Of a stretch of DNA of 64,000 nt, positions 31,351 to 41,085 are shown in pieces. This stretch comes from Flectonema sp. DT1601. Taxonomy: Eukaryota; Euglenozoa; Diplonemea; Diplonemida; Diplonemidae. The first letter of the stretch is position 1. Each line of letters begins with the position of its first letter. Position numbers and translations under genes: made by a program. The notes beneath the pieces were generated by a model. It had not been told where the DNA came from. It was given only the letters and a program-made list of their open reading frames with translations, and made no database searches. Where the stretch lies: positions 80,001 through 144,000 of the forward strand of contig OZ025780.1 of assembly GCA_964019425.1 (NCBI GenBank), in the 5' to 3' direction.

Positions 31351-32529
31351 TCAGTTTGAATTATCCATTTCCACATCAGTCGTTTCAGTAGTATCGGTTG
31401 GTTCTTCAGCACAGTGTCGCTTCAGATCACCAGATATAACTGGACCCTTGCCCGGGTTGAAGGTCGGCCCCAATTTGACCGGCTTTTCTCTTTTAGTTTC
31501 CATGTTGATTACAAGGTACGCATCTTTACCCATGTCGACGAAGCTTGGTGATGGAACCGATTCAGAGATTGCAATTAACGTTTTGTTGCCTCCCTTATGA
31601 AAACTAGCCACAATTGTGTGACTCCACTTGTATGCGTGCAACAGGTGATCGCTGATCTGTTGCGTCGTGAACTTCTTAATAGCCAGTGATTTAATTATAA
31701 AACGCTGACCAGTCGGCAGTGCGGGTTTCAGAGAATCCCCGAGTGATTCTCTCACTTTTTGAGTAAACCCGGGTTGAACTTTCAGCCCAAAGCACTCTCG
31801 GAACTTCGTGATGTAGAAGCTACCTTTGATTGCTGAAAGAACTGAAAGTTTGCCCAGCACCGCTTTGAAGCCCAAGTCCTTAACGAACTGAACTGTGTTC
31901 CAAGAGTCTTGGCCATTAGACCAAGATGGGTTTCTGATGAATAGATCTCTCTTCTCACTGGAGGTGTCGCTGTTGTTGTATTCCAGAATTTCAGAAATTC
32001 TGAAGTTTGGCACACGGATCGCCATAGATGTGTGCATATCGCATTTTTTAAATCCGAAGGGCGATGTCTTCAGCTCCCACTTTTTAATTAATTCTCTCAC
32101 CTTAGTGGTGAGAGTGCTCTCTGCTGATTTACTCCAGTCTTGTACGAATAGAACTGGGTCTGGCTGTGGTGGCTCGATGGCGTCTTCTCTTGCGGCAGTG
32201 AAATCTTTGCCACAAATCGGGGTGACAAATACCCTACGAATGACGCAGGTTCCGCACTTCTTCACGACTGGAAGTGCGACTGGGACTGTTGTTTTAAACA
32301 GTTTAGACTTTGAGATGGCAGTCCAGTCGCCCTTCGTTCGTGTTTGCTTCAGTGCTTCATAATCAGCCTTTGAGCTGATGAGCACGAGTCCGTCCGCGTT
32401 GTTTTTGGAGGCATCGATTGCTTCTGAGAATTTAAGCGTAGGTGTTGCTTTAGCCCACGCTGCGTGAATGTACCACTCTGGCAGAGTGGTACATTCACGA
32501 GAAATTCCTTGCAAGGATAATTCCCGCAA
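31351..32529 (-). CDS. LINE ORF1 (gag-like, unrecognised)
   Basis: About 392 codons ending in TGA at 31351-31353. The protein is basic and soluble-looking, without CCHC knuckles or RRM that I can see; a Cys cluster CGTCVIRRVFVTPICGKDF lies near residue 92. The C-terminus is acidic (EETTDVEMDNSN-like). There is no ATG near the 5' end: the frame opens after a TAA at 32560 and the first ATG codon is far downstream, so this copy is either 5' truncated or starts at a non-AUG codon. The first 20 codons overlap a perfect hairpin (32463-32499). The same frame continues through TGA into ORF2. Confidence 0.7.
   Translation of the reverse strand: MRELSLQGISRECTTLPEWYIHAAWAKATPTLKFSEAIDASKNNADGLVLISSKADYEALKQTRTKGDWTAISKSKLFKTTVPVALPVVKKCGTCVIRRVFVTPICGKDFTAAREDAIEPPQPDPVLFVQDWSKSAESTLTTKVRELIKKWELKTSPFGFKKCDMHTSMAIRVPNFRISEILEYNNSDTSSEKRDLFIRNPSWSNGQDSWNTVQFVKDLGFKAVLGKLSVLSAIKGSFYITKFRECFGLKVQPGFTQKVRESLGDSLKPALPTGQRFIIKSLAIKKFTTQQISDHLLHAYKWSHTIVASFHKGGNKTLIAISESVPSPSFVDMGKDAYLVINMETKREKPVKLGPTFNPGKGPVISGDLKRHCAEEPTDTTETTDVEMDNSN
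32463..32499. repeat. Perfect 17-bp inverted repeat with 3-nt loop
   Basis: CGTGAATGTACCACTCT, GGC, then the exact reverse complement. It sits at the 5' edge of LINE ORF1. Could be a fold-back made when reverse transcription ended, or an RNA hairpin. Confidence 0.9.
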
Positions 32530-32565
32530 TAAGAATATAGGAAAAAAAAAAAAAACTTTTTAAGT

Positions 32566-32650
32566 GACGCTGGTTGTCCACTGGTATGATTGTGGATTTG
32601 CATTCGCTAGGCTGCAGGTTCGAGTCCTGGTGGAGGATTTTTTTTTTAAT
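32566..32650 (+). repeat. tRNA-like sequence followed by T run
   Basis: Plus strand has TGGTTGTCCACTGGTATGAT (A box-like, D-arm-like) and GCAGGTTCGAGTCCTGG (perfect B box, T-arm), then a T9 pol III-type terminator. The acceptor strands do not pair and the anticodon stem is poor, so it is a tRNA relic or SINE head, not a tRNA gene. Confidence 0.5.
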
Positions 32651-32839
32651 TAAAAACCATTAAAAGCCCTTTATTTTTATTTTTCCAAATTAAAGGGGAA
32701 TTAAATCCCCTTTAATTCCCCTTTATTTCATTAAATTGGAAAATAAAGGGGAATTAATTAAAAGCCCTTTAATATTAAAAGCCCTTTATTTCCGCTTTAA
32801 TTTTTAATTCCCCTTTAAAGGGGTACAAGTATGTTTATC

Positions 32840-32995
32840 TCAAAAAAAAAAAAAAAAATAGAAAAAATAAAACTAAATAAAAAAAGAAAGTCACAACGTA
32901 GTCTTTAGTACAATAAACATCATCATTTATGAGAGATTATTTACTGATAAATAGATAAAGTGATTCACGATACCCCAAAAACAACTAAAGTAGAG
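32840..32995. other. Short intergenic spacer
   Basis: AT-rich, no feature other than an A run right after the target duplication. Confidence 0.4.
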
Positions 32996-34219
32996 TTATA
33001 ATAAAGATTTTATTGCAAGAGATAGTTTCTGAACCGCAATTCGTAAATGCGTTGGCTGATACCTCACAAAACATATTCTGAAACTTCTTTTTGTTTCAGG
33101 TGTTGGAGTTGCGAAGAACGACTCTCCATCAGCAAACAGAACCTGCTGCGACACTTCCATAAGCTGACATGTTGTGATTGGATTTGGTAGAGTACACCAA
33201 ATGAAGTACCCTCCCTGAGGATTTGAAAATTTCACTCCGAGGGGTTCTAACTCTTTTGTTAATGATTGATGTAAAGCTTCAGCTCTTGTTTTGTATGTTG
33301 CGATTAGATTTTTTAAATAAATTTGAAATACACCTCTCTCAATACAATCGGCCACTATCAGTGCAGTAAAGTTACTCAAAGCACCTCCCGATAGGATGAC
33401 ACCCGCTTGGTGAAGTCGATTGATATTCGAAGGACTGGTGTGAATCCATCCAACTCGTAGACCAGGTGACAGTATTTTAGTAAATGACGACACAGATATT
33501 GTGAAGTTGCTGTCAAATGATCCGAATGACTTTCGTTTGACAGAATCCCAAGTGAGTTGATGATAAACTTCATCAGCGATAATTAACACTTCTTGTTCAG
33601 TACAAAACTTAACTAACGACTCTCTTCTGGTGTTCGGCATACTTCTTCCAGTTGGGTTTTGATGAGTTGGAATTATATAAAGAAATGACGGCTTTCCGAA
33701 TTGTTTTATTTTCAATTCCAAATCAGAAATCAACATCCCACCCTCATCACATTCGATTCCAATAATATCAAAGCCGTGAGTTTTAATAACTTTATGAGCC
33801 AAGTAGTACGTTGGATTCTCAACAAACACAATTAGATTACTTTTATCCTTGAACTGAGTACAACACAAATCAAGAGCTTGTGACGCCCCTCCAGTCACCA
33901 TTAGGTTGGATTCAGGTGTTGAGTGTTGGTATGCATTTGTTAAGTGCAACGATAATTGTTTTAAAAAACGATCATCCCCAAGGTCTTCACCATAATTCAA
34001 AGCAGTAATCGTTCCCTGACCAGGTTTTAACATTCTGTTGGTCGCTTCTAAGATCATATCATTCGGCAACTCTTCGTCTAAAGGCCAACCCAATCCGAGA
34101 TCGTAATTATCATTTTTTGATTCATTCTCAGCATTGCTGTCGGTACTCCAACCTTCCCACTGTTCGGTAGCATTCATGATGTGTTGTTTTTGATCATAAG
34201 CATCGACAGAGTCTTCCAT
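32996..34219 (-). CDS. PLP-dependent fold type I aminotransferase (2-aminoadipate/aromatic type)
   Basis: Intronless, 407 residues. Class I/II aminotransferase hallmarks: TGGASQALDL near 109 for cofactor phosphate binding, PTHQNPTGRSM with Asn188, ADEVYHQL with Asp215-216, and SSFTKILSPGLRVGW with the Schiff-base Lys248 and phosphate-binding Arg. The pattern SFTKxLxPGLRxGW is typical of the ARO8/LysN-like subgroup, which moves amino groups of 2-aminoadipate, aromatic or branched amino acids. The N-terminal 40 residues are acidic and probably disordered. No targeting peptide is clear. The ATG follows TAACTTCAG by about 16 nt. Substrate is not determinable. Confidence 0.9.
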   Translation of the reverse strand: MEDSVDAYDQKQHIMNATEQWEGWSTDSNAENESKNDNYDLGLGWPLDEELPNDMILEATNRMLKPGQGTITALNYGEDLGDDRFLKQLSLHLTNAYQHSTPESNLMVTGGASQALDLCCTQFKDKSNLIVFVENPTYYLAHKVIKTHGFDIIGIECDEGGMLISDLELKIKQFGKPSFLYIIPTHQNPTGRSMPNTRRESLVKFCTEQEVLIIADEVYHQLTWDSVKRKSFGSFDSNFTISVSSFTKILSPGLRVGWIHTSPSNINRLHQAGVILSGGALSNFTALIVADCIERGVFQIYLKNLIATYKTRAEALHQSLTKELEPLGVKFSNPQGGYFIWCTLPNPITTCQLMEVSQQVLFADGESFFATPTPETKRSFRICFVRYQPTHLRIAVQKLSLAIKSLL

Positions 34220-34763
34220 CTTTGATTAGTGTAGTCTGAAGTTAGTGCCCTCCTGTTCAACCTGTTGATTTGTTTAAGAAAATTCATTTTTGAACGACAC
34301 AACACCCAACACACGAACCTTACTTTGACACGAAAAGGAAACGACAAAAAAAAAAAAAAAAAAAAAAAAAAAAGCCCAGTCTTAGACTGCGCAATGTGAA
34401 CTAAAAAATTCAGCAAAAAAGAAAAAAGAAAAACATTCTTAAAAAAAAGGGGAAGTTGATGCGGCTACGGCTTTGATTCAGCTGCGGTACTTCAGTTAAT
34501 CGTTTCCCTCAATCGCAAGTTCTCATATCGGTCAACAACCAACAATCAGAGAAGGTGCAAAATACTTGGGGAGTCTTTCAACAAAGGATTCCACAGAACG
34601 AAAAGAAAAAAAACGAGTGAAAAAGAAGAAAGAAAAGAAAAAGAAAAAAAGGGGAAAGGATAGTGCTGAGTGTATCCTGATCTACTCGTTGGACTATAAT
34701 TCAAGTCGCGGCATTCGCGCACTCAGGTTTGCAGATTTCATCCAGAGAAAGACTACTCACATT

Positions 34764-35743
34764 CTAGTTAGCAAAGTCATCATCGTCATCCGGAAGTGCG
34801 ATGGCAGCCGCAGCCTTGGCCTGCTCTTCCATCTCAGCGACCTTCTCAGCGGAGAGGATGACAACTGGCTCCTGTTATTTTATTGAATTGGATTGGTGAA
34901 AAAACAAACGGAAAGAACAACGAGAAACTAAAACAGTAAAAAACAACATACCACCAAAGAGGCTTCCGCAGTAAACGCGAGGTTGCTGTCATTCGCCAAC
35001 TTCTTCGCCAACCACAAGAACGGCTTCTCGAAGTTGTAGTTCGACTTGGCGGAGATGTCGTAGTACTGAAGAGACTTCTTTCTGTGGAAGGTGATCTGTC
35101 TTGCCTTCACAGTTCTCTCCATAACGTCTACCTTGTTACCTACGAGAACAAGAGGAATGTTGTCGCACACTCTGACAACGTCTCTGTGCCAGTTTGGAAC
35201 GTTCTTGTAGGTCTGACGGGAGGTAACGTCAAACATTATAATTCCACAAGTTCCCTGAATGTAGTATCCGTCACTGTGGGTGTTTTGTTTTGAAATAAAA
35301 TATGAAATGAGAAGACGCGAGACATCATTCAGACTACGAAATGATAAAAACATTTCCAACTGAATAAGAAAGTTTTTAAATAACAACATGTGATTTCATT
35401 ACTTCGATCAGAACCACACATAAAATAATTATAAGAAATAATCATACCGAAGACCTCCGTACTTCTCCTGTCCGGCGGTGTCCCAAACGTTGAAACAAAT
35501 AACACCGTGAGTGGTCTGGAACTTAAGTGGGTGGACCTGTTTTGTGTGTTTAGTTATTGCTCGCCTTAGAATACGATGTTTGACTGCTGTACAAAAGAAA
35601 TGATAAATACAAACCTCAACACCAACAGTTGGGATGTACTTCTTCTCAAATTCTCCGCTCTGATGACGCTTTACGAATGTGGTCTTACCTGTACCACCGT
35701 CTCCAACGAGTACGAGTTTGAAGGTGTGCATTGGAGCAGACAT
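34764..35743 (-). CDS. RAN: Ran GTPase, copy A
   Basis: Four exons (35615-35743, 35448-35536, 34952-35273, 34764-34871), all GT-AG, give 215 residues. Ran is the nuclear transport and spindle GTPase. Visible: P-loop [10 protein letters not shown], effector region [16 protein letters not shown], switch [41 protein letters not shown], and the acidic tail after [17 protein letters not shown] ending in DDDDDFAN rather than the DEDDDL end of animals. Conserved Gln of WDTAGQEK is kept. It is duplicated in tandem at 36363. The ATG follows TTATTCAG by about 17 nt. Confidence 0.95.
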
Positions 35744-36362
35744 AGTTTCCAATATGACCTGAATAAGGGTTTGAGAAAATTAAATTAAAATAATGTTCAG
35801 AAGATAATAATCTTTTGATCTGACTGATGTTCTTCTGTAGATCTAGTTGAGAGAGGAAATGAAAAATAATAAAATTATTTAATCGAAGTTATCAACAGAT
35901 AAATACACCGATGTTTACTTTGACACGAAAAAGAAACAAAGGGAAGGGGGGGAAACGGGAGAAAGAAAAATAAAACACTTTTAAAAAAAAAAAAGGCGGG
36001 GGGGGAGTTGATGCAACTTTGGTTTTTGATTTCTATTTTTATTTTTTTCCTCGCCGCAGTTCTTTTGTTTTTTTTTCATTTCCCTCAGCTACACTTTTCG
36101 TTTTCTTTTTTTCTAATTCTCATATCGGTCAACAACCAACAATCAGAGAAGGTGCAAAATACTTGGGGAGTCTTTCAACAAAGGATTCCACAGAACGAAA
36201 AGAAAAAAAACGAGTGAAAAAGAAGAAAGAAAAGAAGAAAAAAAAAAAGGGGGAAAGGATAGTGCTGAGTGTATCCTGATCTACTCGTTGGACTATAATT
36301 CAAGTCGCGGCATTCGCGCACTCAGGTTTGCAGATTTCATCCAGAGAAAGACTACTCACATT

Positions 36363-37342
36363 CTAGTTAGCAAAGTCATCATCGTCATCTGGAAGTGCGA
36401 TGGCAGCCGCAGCCTTGGCCTGCTCTTCCATCTCAGCGACCTTCTCAGCGGAGAGGATGACAACTGGCTCCTGTTATTTTATTGAATTGGATTGGTGAAA
36501 AAACAAACGGAAAGAACAACGAGAAACTAAAACAGTAAAAAACAACATACCACCAAAGAGGCTTCCGCAGTAAACGCGAGGTTGCTGTCATTCGCCAACT
36601 TCTTCGCCAACCACAAGAACGGCTTCTCGAAGTTGTAGTTCGACTTGGCGGAGATGTCGTAGTACTGAAGAGACTTCTTTCTGTGGAAGGTGATCTGTCT
36701 TGCCTTCACAGTTCTCTCCATAACGTCTACCTTGTTACCTACGAGAACAAGAGGAATGTTGTCGCACACTCTGACAACGTCTCTGTGCCAGTTTGGAACG
36801 TTCTTGTAGGTCTGACGGGAGGTAACGTCAAACATTATAATTCCACAAGTTCCCTGAATGTAGTATCCGTCACTGTGGGTGTTTTGTTTATATTCGTTCA
36901 TCAGACTTGTTCAGCTACAAGACTTGTTCAGCTACAAGACTTGTTCAGCTACAAGACTTGTTCAGCTACAAGACTTGTTCAGCTACAAGACTAACTTCCT
37001 ATTCTAAGGAGGGAAATAATAAAATAATTATAAGAAATAATCATACCGAAGACCTCCGTACTTCTCCTGTCCGGCGGTGTCCCAAACGTTGAAACAAATA
37101 ACACCGTGAGTGGTCTGGAACTTAAGTGGGTGGACCTGTTTTGTGTGTTTAGTTATTGCTCGCCTTAGAATACGATGTTTGACTGCTGTACAAAAGAAAT
37201 GATAAATACAAACCTCAACACCAACAGTTGGGATGTACTTCTTCTCAAATTCTCCGCTCTGATGACGCTTTACGAATGTGGTCTTACCTGTACCACCGTC
37301 TCCAACGAGTACGAGTTTGAAGGTGTGCATTGGAGCAGACAT
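36363..37342 (-). CDS. RAN: Ran GTPase, copy B
   Basis: Four exons (37214-37342, 37047-37135, 36551-36872, 36363-36470), each exactly 1599 bp from its counterpart in copy A. By eye the coding parts differ at one synonymous site (Pro CCG/CCA in the last exon), so both encode the same 215-residue protein. Introns 1 and 3 match copy A; intron 2 shares only its ends, with its middle replaced by a 17-bp repeat array, and still is 174 nt long. The region upstream of the ATG also differs, so the two copies could be expressed differently. Confidence 0.94.
36904..36988. repeat. Five copies of a 17-bp repeat in intron 2 of Ran copy B
   Basis: Unit GACTTGTTCAGCTACAA repeated five times without visible change. 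Absent from copy A. Confidence 0.95.
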
Positions 37343-38795
37343 ATTTAATTAACTGGCCACTGATGTTAAAATAATTAAAGAGGCCGACTAGTCGCAATTT
37401 TGATTAAGAACTCAAGTGATGGTAAGCAAATCAACTTCCTCTAATTCATATCATTGTAAAGAGTAGATTATGATTAAGAATGAAAATAATAGAATATAAC
37501 ATAAACAATAAACAACTATTCATAGCAACCCAACCCTTGCGGGAGTTCTCATGGCGGAGGGGAAATTTTTTAAAAAAACAAATACTTTGGAAAAAGAAAA
37601 TAGTCAAAAGTAAAAACATCAGATTGTTTTTTTTTTTTTTTTTTTTTTTGTTTAAAGTGCAGTGTATTTTGAGTCGCCCGAGTCATGGAGATTTTCTCCC
37701 CACATATGATGTGCCCTGAAAGACGTAGCTGACACACAGGCTGACAAGATTACAGAGGTCAGAATAGATCGACAGTTAATAAGATTTACAGGCACACGTT
37801 GGCTTTATTTGTCAGAGGTAAGTCATCCTGACTTGACAACCGAGATAGTGCTGTCACCATATCGTTCATAGCAGGTGGTGTCTTCAGGAACTTCAAATTA
37901 GATAATATTCGTCAGCTTCAACTGATGTCAGGAGTACAACAGTTACACTGAGTACCCCTCACACTGCTGAGAGTATCACCCGTCTGGTTACACTGAGTAC
38001 CCCTCACACTGCTGAGAGTATCACCCGTCTGACAGGAGGGAGAGAGTTGTGATGTTTAACATCTGCTCGAACAGCAACAGATTCTTCTTTTTTTTTTTTT
38101 TTTTTTTAAAAAGGCCAAAAATCCCCATAAAACCAGAATAATAAAACACATTCCTTGTTATGATCTCCGAATAGAACCAGTTCATTCCGAAGAGTAGTAT
38201 CACAACACACAAGTCTCTACTTGTTGACTGCGATCAGAGAGGCCGACTAAGGGACATTTAAGTGTGTTGTGAGTAGTGTTGTGTGGCGGTGGTGGTGGTG
38301 GTGAATATTTACTAATATTTTTTTTAACTTTTTTTTTTTTTTTTTTTTTTTCCCCGAAAGGAATATAACATAACTCACCATAACAAAACAAAGAAGAGAA
38401 AAGGAAAGGGGGGGGGGAAAAAAAGGGGGGAAATACGCGAAAAGTGAATAAAAAACAATCTGCCTGACATATAATTATAAATTGGTAATAATTTTCATTT
38501 TTTTTTTTTACAAAAGTGTATACAAAAAATAAAGCATTTTCTTTTTTTTTTACACGACTAATGCTATGAAAGTATCGGATATTTTCACTGGTAGAAATGA
38601 CACCATAAAATGGAACTCGAATGTCAAAAATAAAAAATGTTTTTTTGACAATGGACACGCAATTAATAAAAAGGTCTTCTGATTGAGAAAACCTTACCAC
38701 TCTGTACATGTTGTTGATCACAAACAGCAATACCAGAATCACTTAGTCTGTCACTGAACTGAACTGAGTAGCTTCTGACGAGTGAATACGAACAG
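37343..38795. other. Intergenic spacer with a 45-bp duplicate
   Basis: No gene accepted. Two exact 45-bp direct repeats lie at 37942-37986 and 37987-38031. T runs near 37628, 38090 and 38335, and a G/A-rich stretch near 38400. Minus-strand frames here are low-complexity. Confidence 0.5.
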
Positions 38796-39326
38796 CTAGT
38801 TAGTCGACATCATGTTAATAAATTCCATGTAGTGGATCTTACCTGTTTTTAGTTATTTAGAATAGGATGGGATCATCTCAGATAATAATAACAACAACAA
38901 CAAACCTGTATTCTCAGGATCAACTGTAGCCAGTAGCTCTGCGGCTTCGTCAGGACTCAGTTTTTCCGATCCGTAAGTAGTGAGTGCATGCTCTAGTACT
39001 TCAGTACTGACGTAACCAGGAGGAACATTGTCAGTCTCGAATACTTTAAAGGCAGCCTTTAGTTGTTCTGGAGTATAGTCTGCCTGAACACGACGAGACA
39101 TGACTGTTACGAATTCGTTGAAATCGATGTCACCACTTCCATCTGAATCAACTTCTCTCATCATCGCGTCTAACTCCTCATCAGTTGGTTTCAATCGAAG
39201 AGTTTCCATTAGTTTTCTTAATTCATCTTTTGAAATACTACCTCCGTGATCCTCATCAACGAGATCAAATATTTCTTTAAACTCAGCCAGCTCTTCTTCA
39301 GTTAGGTGATGTTGAATGCTTGCCAT
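38796..39326 (-). CDS. Calmodulin/troponin C-like EF-hand protein
   Basis: Two exons (38906-39326 and 38796-38842, GTTTG...CAG) give 155 residues. After the intron the frame reads KIHYMEFINMMSTN and stops, completing the fourth EF-hand. Loops: EF1 DEDHGGSISKDE near 24, EF2 DSDGSGDIDFNE near 60 (canonical), EF3 ETDNVPPGYVSTE (degenerate, Pro-Pro, unlikely to bind calcium), EF4 DPENTGKIHYME. The long linker and the N-terminal TEEELAEFKEIFDLVD match the calmodulin superfamily. It is a calcium sensor, with target unknown; it is not conserved enough to be calmodulin itself. Confidence 0.88.
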
Positions 39327-40291
39327 GTTCTTTTATTAGATCTCAGGAATGTGGTCACAACTCCTATTCAATTTTAAAAATAATAAATAAAATAAATAAT
39401 AATAAATATAATAAATAATAAAGTGGTACAGCACCATCAACCATTGATGAGACACTTAAAAATAGCAAACACACTTGAGATGGGATGGGATGGGAGGGGG
39501 GGACTCCCCCGTGAATCCTTGAGGGGAAGATGACTACTCACAATAAAGCAGTCCATGTTTCCCTTTTTTTTTTCCCCTCTTTTTTTTTTTGTTCCTCTTC
39601 CCCCGTCCATATAGCCCTTTTAGATTCTTTACAACGCATCAATTCGTGGTAGTTTTGGGGATGGGGATAGAGAGAAGAATTTTGAAGCTTTTGAAGGGGC
39701 AAAGAAAAAAAGCACCGCCACAGCAGACTTTTTTTTTGTTGTCTAACACGCTGTATTAGAAAAGCCTCCCATAAAGAATTATATAATAAAAGGCCTGGTT
39801 TAATGTGTTGTACAGAAGGTGCCGATTAACATTTTTTTTTTTTTTTTTCAAATGTTTTATTGAGGACTGGGGGAAGAAGAAAAAAAAACAAAAAAAAAAA
39901 CCCCAAAACACGTTGCAAAGTGTTAACGGGTTTTACATTATACAGTTTTTTTTTTTTTTAAATATTTTGCTGCCTTTCAGTAATTACATTGGAAACAAAC
40001 ACTAGATGTACATAAAATTTGTTTTGTGAAAACCGTATTAAAAAAATAGTTCAACGACAATTGATAGAAAGTAATTAAATTCTAATCCTGTCCACACTGA
40101 CATCGGAAAAGGTACCACCGCAGTCAACGTATTCGTCAGCCTCCCTCGGTTAGTCGGTTGGTAGAAAATGAGAACCAATGTCTACAGCCTACCAATTCAA
40201 GTGAACCTCGCGAGGAAAACGAGGATCGGGAAGGGAAAGGGGGCGGAGGGTACATCAGAGTAAGAACGTATCGTAAATAACAAAAAGGGTT
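39327..40291. other. Intergenic spacer
   Basis: Contains mixed T, A and G tracts (39480-39600, 39830-39960). No gene seen. Confidence 0.5.
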
Positions 40292-41085
40292 CTATGCGTG
40301 AGTCGCACGGCTCTCTTTTTCAATCTCGCGACGACGGTCTTGTTTGATCTGTTGTTTTTATTTTATATATTTCTAAGTTTTCATAATCGATTAGCTTCCC
40401 TCGCTTCTTAAAAAAGAAATAATAATATCAAAAAAAAAAAAAAAAAAAAAAAACAACAAACCGTCTCCTGCTCCCAATAACCTGACTGACCAGGCGTGGC
40501 AGTTTCGAAAAAGTACGAGTTTGGAGTATCAATCGCAGCGATGACTGGCTCCATATCGTGAATTCGTTCCTTAATTCGAATATATTCCTGTTCGTAACGC
40601 TTCTTACGAATGGCTGCAGACTCAATTTCATCTGGGTACATTGGACCGTAAAGTTCTATTTCACGAGAGTTCTCATCGAGTCCGTACATACGAGCATCAA
40701 CAACAGCACATCTGCCACCAAATGCCATTAACGCACAACAAAACGGCATCATCATTTTCATGAACCAATGTTTTGTTTGTGAATATCTCCAAGTCTCAGA
40801 GTAGTAGTACCTCATACGAAGTTGAAATGTCACCATTCCAATTAATCCACCGACTACTGGCATACCAAAGTCATACCATCTAAAATATTGAACGTAATTA
40901 TAAAGTGTTAACTTGTAAGCATCAGCACAAAGAGGCCAGAACTGACATGGATGAGCATGACACATCGGATTCCTTAATCGCTTTATCATCTTTTCATCTC
41001 TTTCCTTAACTCGAAAGTTAAGACGCTCCAATTCCGTTAGAAGCTCTTGATTACTCATCGCTGAGAGACTTCCCAATGCCGACAT
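40292..41085 (-). CDS. Two-TM protein, possibly of the mitochondrial inner membrane
   Basis: Two exons (40462-41085 and 40292-40348, GTTTG...CAG) give 226 residues ending IKQDRRREIEKESRATHA. The N-terminal part is charged and helical (ELLTELERLNFRVKERDEKM), then a Cys/His-bearing stretch (NPMCHAHPCQFWPLC), a TM helix (GMPVVGGLIGMVTF), a basic loop and a second TM (MPFCCALMAFGGRCAV), then a charged C-terminal helix. The paired cysteines (CHAHPC, WPLC) resemble small respiratory-complex subunits, but I recognise no family. First-exon frame runs into a T run without the splice. Confidence 0.6.

Larger units (their letters stand above)
26890..32560 (-). mobile_element. Non-LTR retrotransposon, ingi/L1Tc-like, almost full length
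   Basis: ORF1 (31351-32529) and ORF2 (27370-31287) lie on the minus strand in the same frame, followed by about 460 nt of 3' untranslated sequence and a poly(A) tail (T run on plus, 26891-26911). ORF2 has endonuclease, reverse transcriptase, RNase H and a CCHC motif, the order typical of the Ingi clade. The 5' end is near 32560 at a homopolymer and shows signs of truncation. Coding domains appear intact apart from the single TGA between the ORFs, so the insertion looks young. Confidence 0.9.
23927..32839. mobile_element. 8.9 kb insertion with terminal inverted repeats and 6-bp target duplication
   Basis: The left end starts at 23933 with CATACTTGTACCCCTTTAAA and the right end finishes at 32833 with the exact inverse; 24 bp match perfectly. 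Directly outside, TTTATC occurs at 23927-23932 and again at 32834-32839. Inside each end is 190-240 bp of AT-rich sequence built of AAAGGGG/AAAGGGC words. The interior holds a 125-bp satellite, a SINE, a LINE and a tRNA-like sequence, but no transposase. Either a large non-autonomous DNA transposon, or a MITE of a few hundred bp into which other elements later inserted. Six-bp duplications are known for Maverick/Polinton and some other DNA elements; no gene here ties it to one. Confidence 0.75.
34318..37342. repeat. Tandem segmental duplication carrying Ran
   Basis: Two units of about 1.6 kb (34318-35915 and 35916-37342), with downstream flanks also similar (TTTACTTTGACACGAAAA at each unit edge). 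Unit offset is 1598-1599 bp throughout the genes. Confidence 0.85.

Noticed and set aside
32566-32650. Functional tRNA gene
   Set aside because: The 3' acceptor strand TGGAGGA has no complement at the 5' end.
23927-32839. Polinton/Maverick element (6-bp duplication)
   Set aside because: No polymerase B, integrase, ATPase or capsid genes, and the inverted ends are short.
35274-35447. Separate ORF in intron 2 of Ran copy A
   Set aside because: It is only intron sequence read in frame with the following exon; the Ran protein is complete when the intron is removed.
38200-38742. 180-residue minus-strand frame
   Set aside because: Built largely of homopolymers (poly-Lys, Phe, Pro runs) with no domain.
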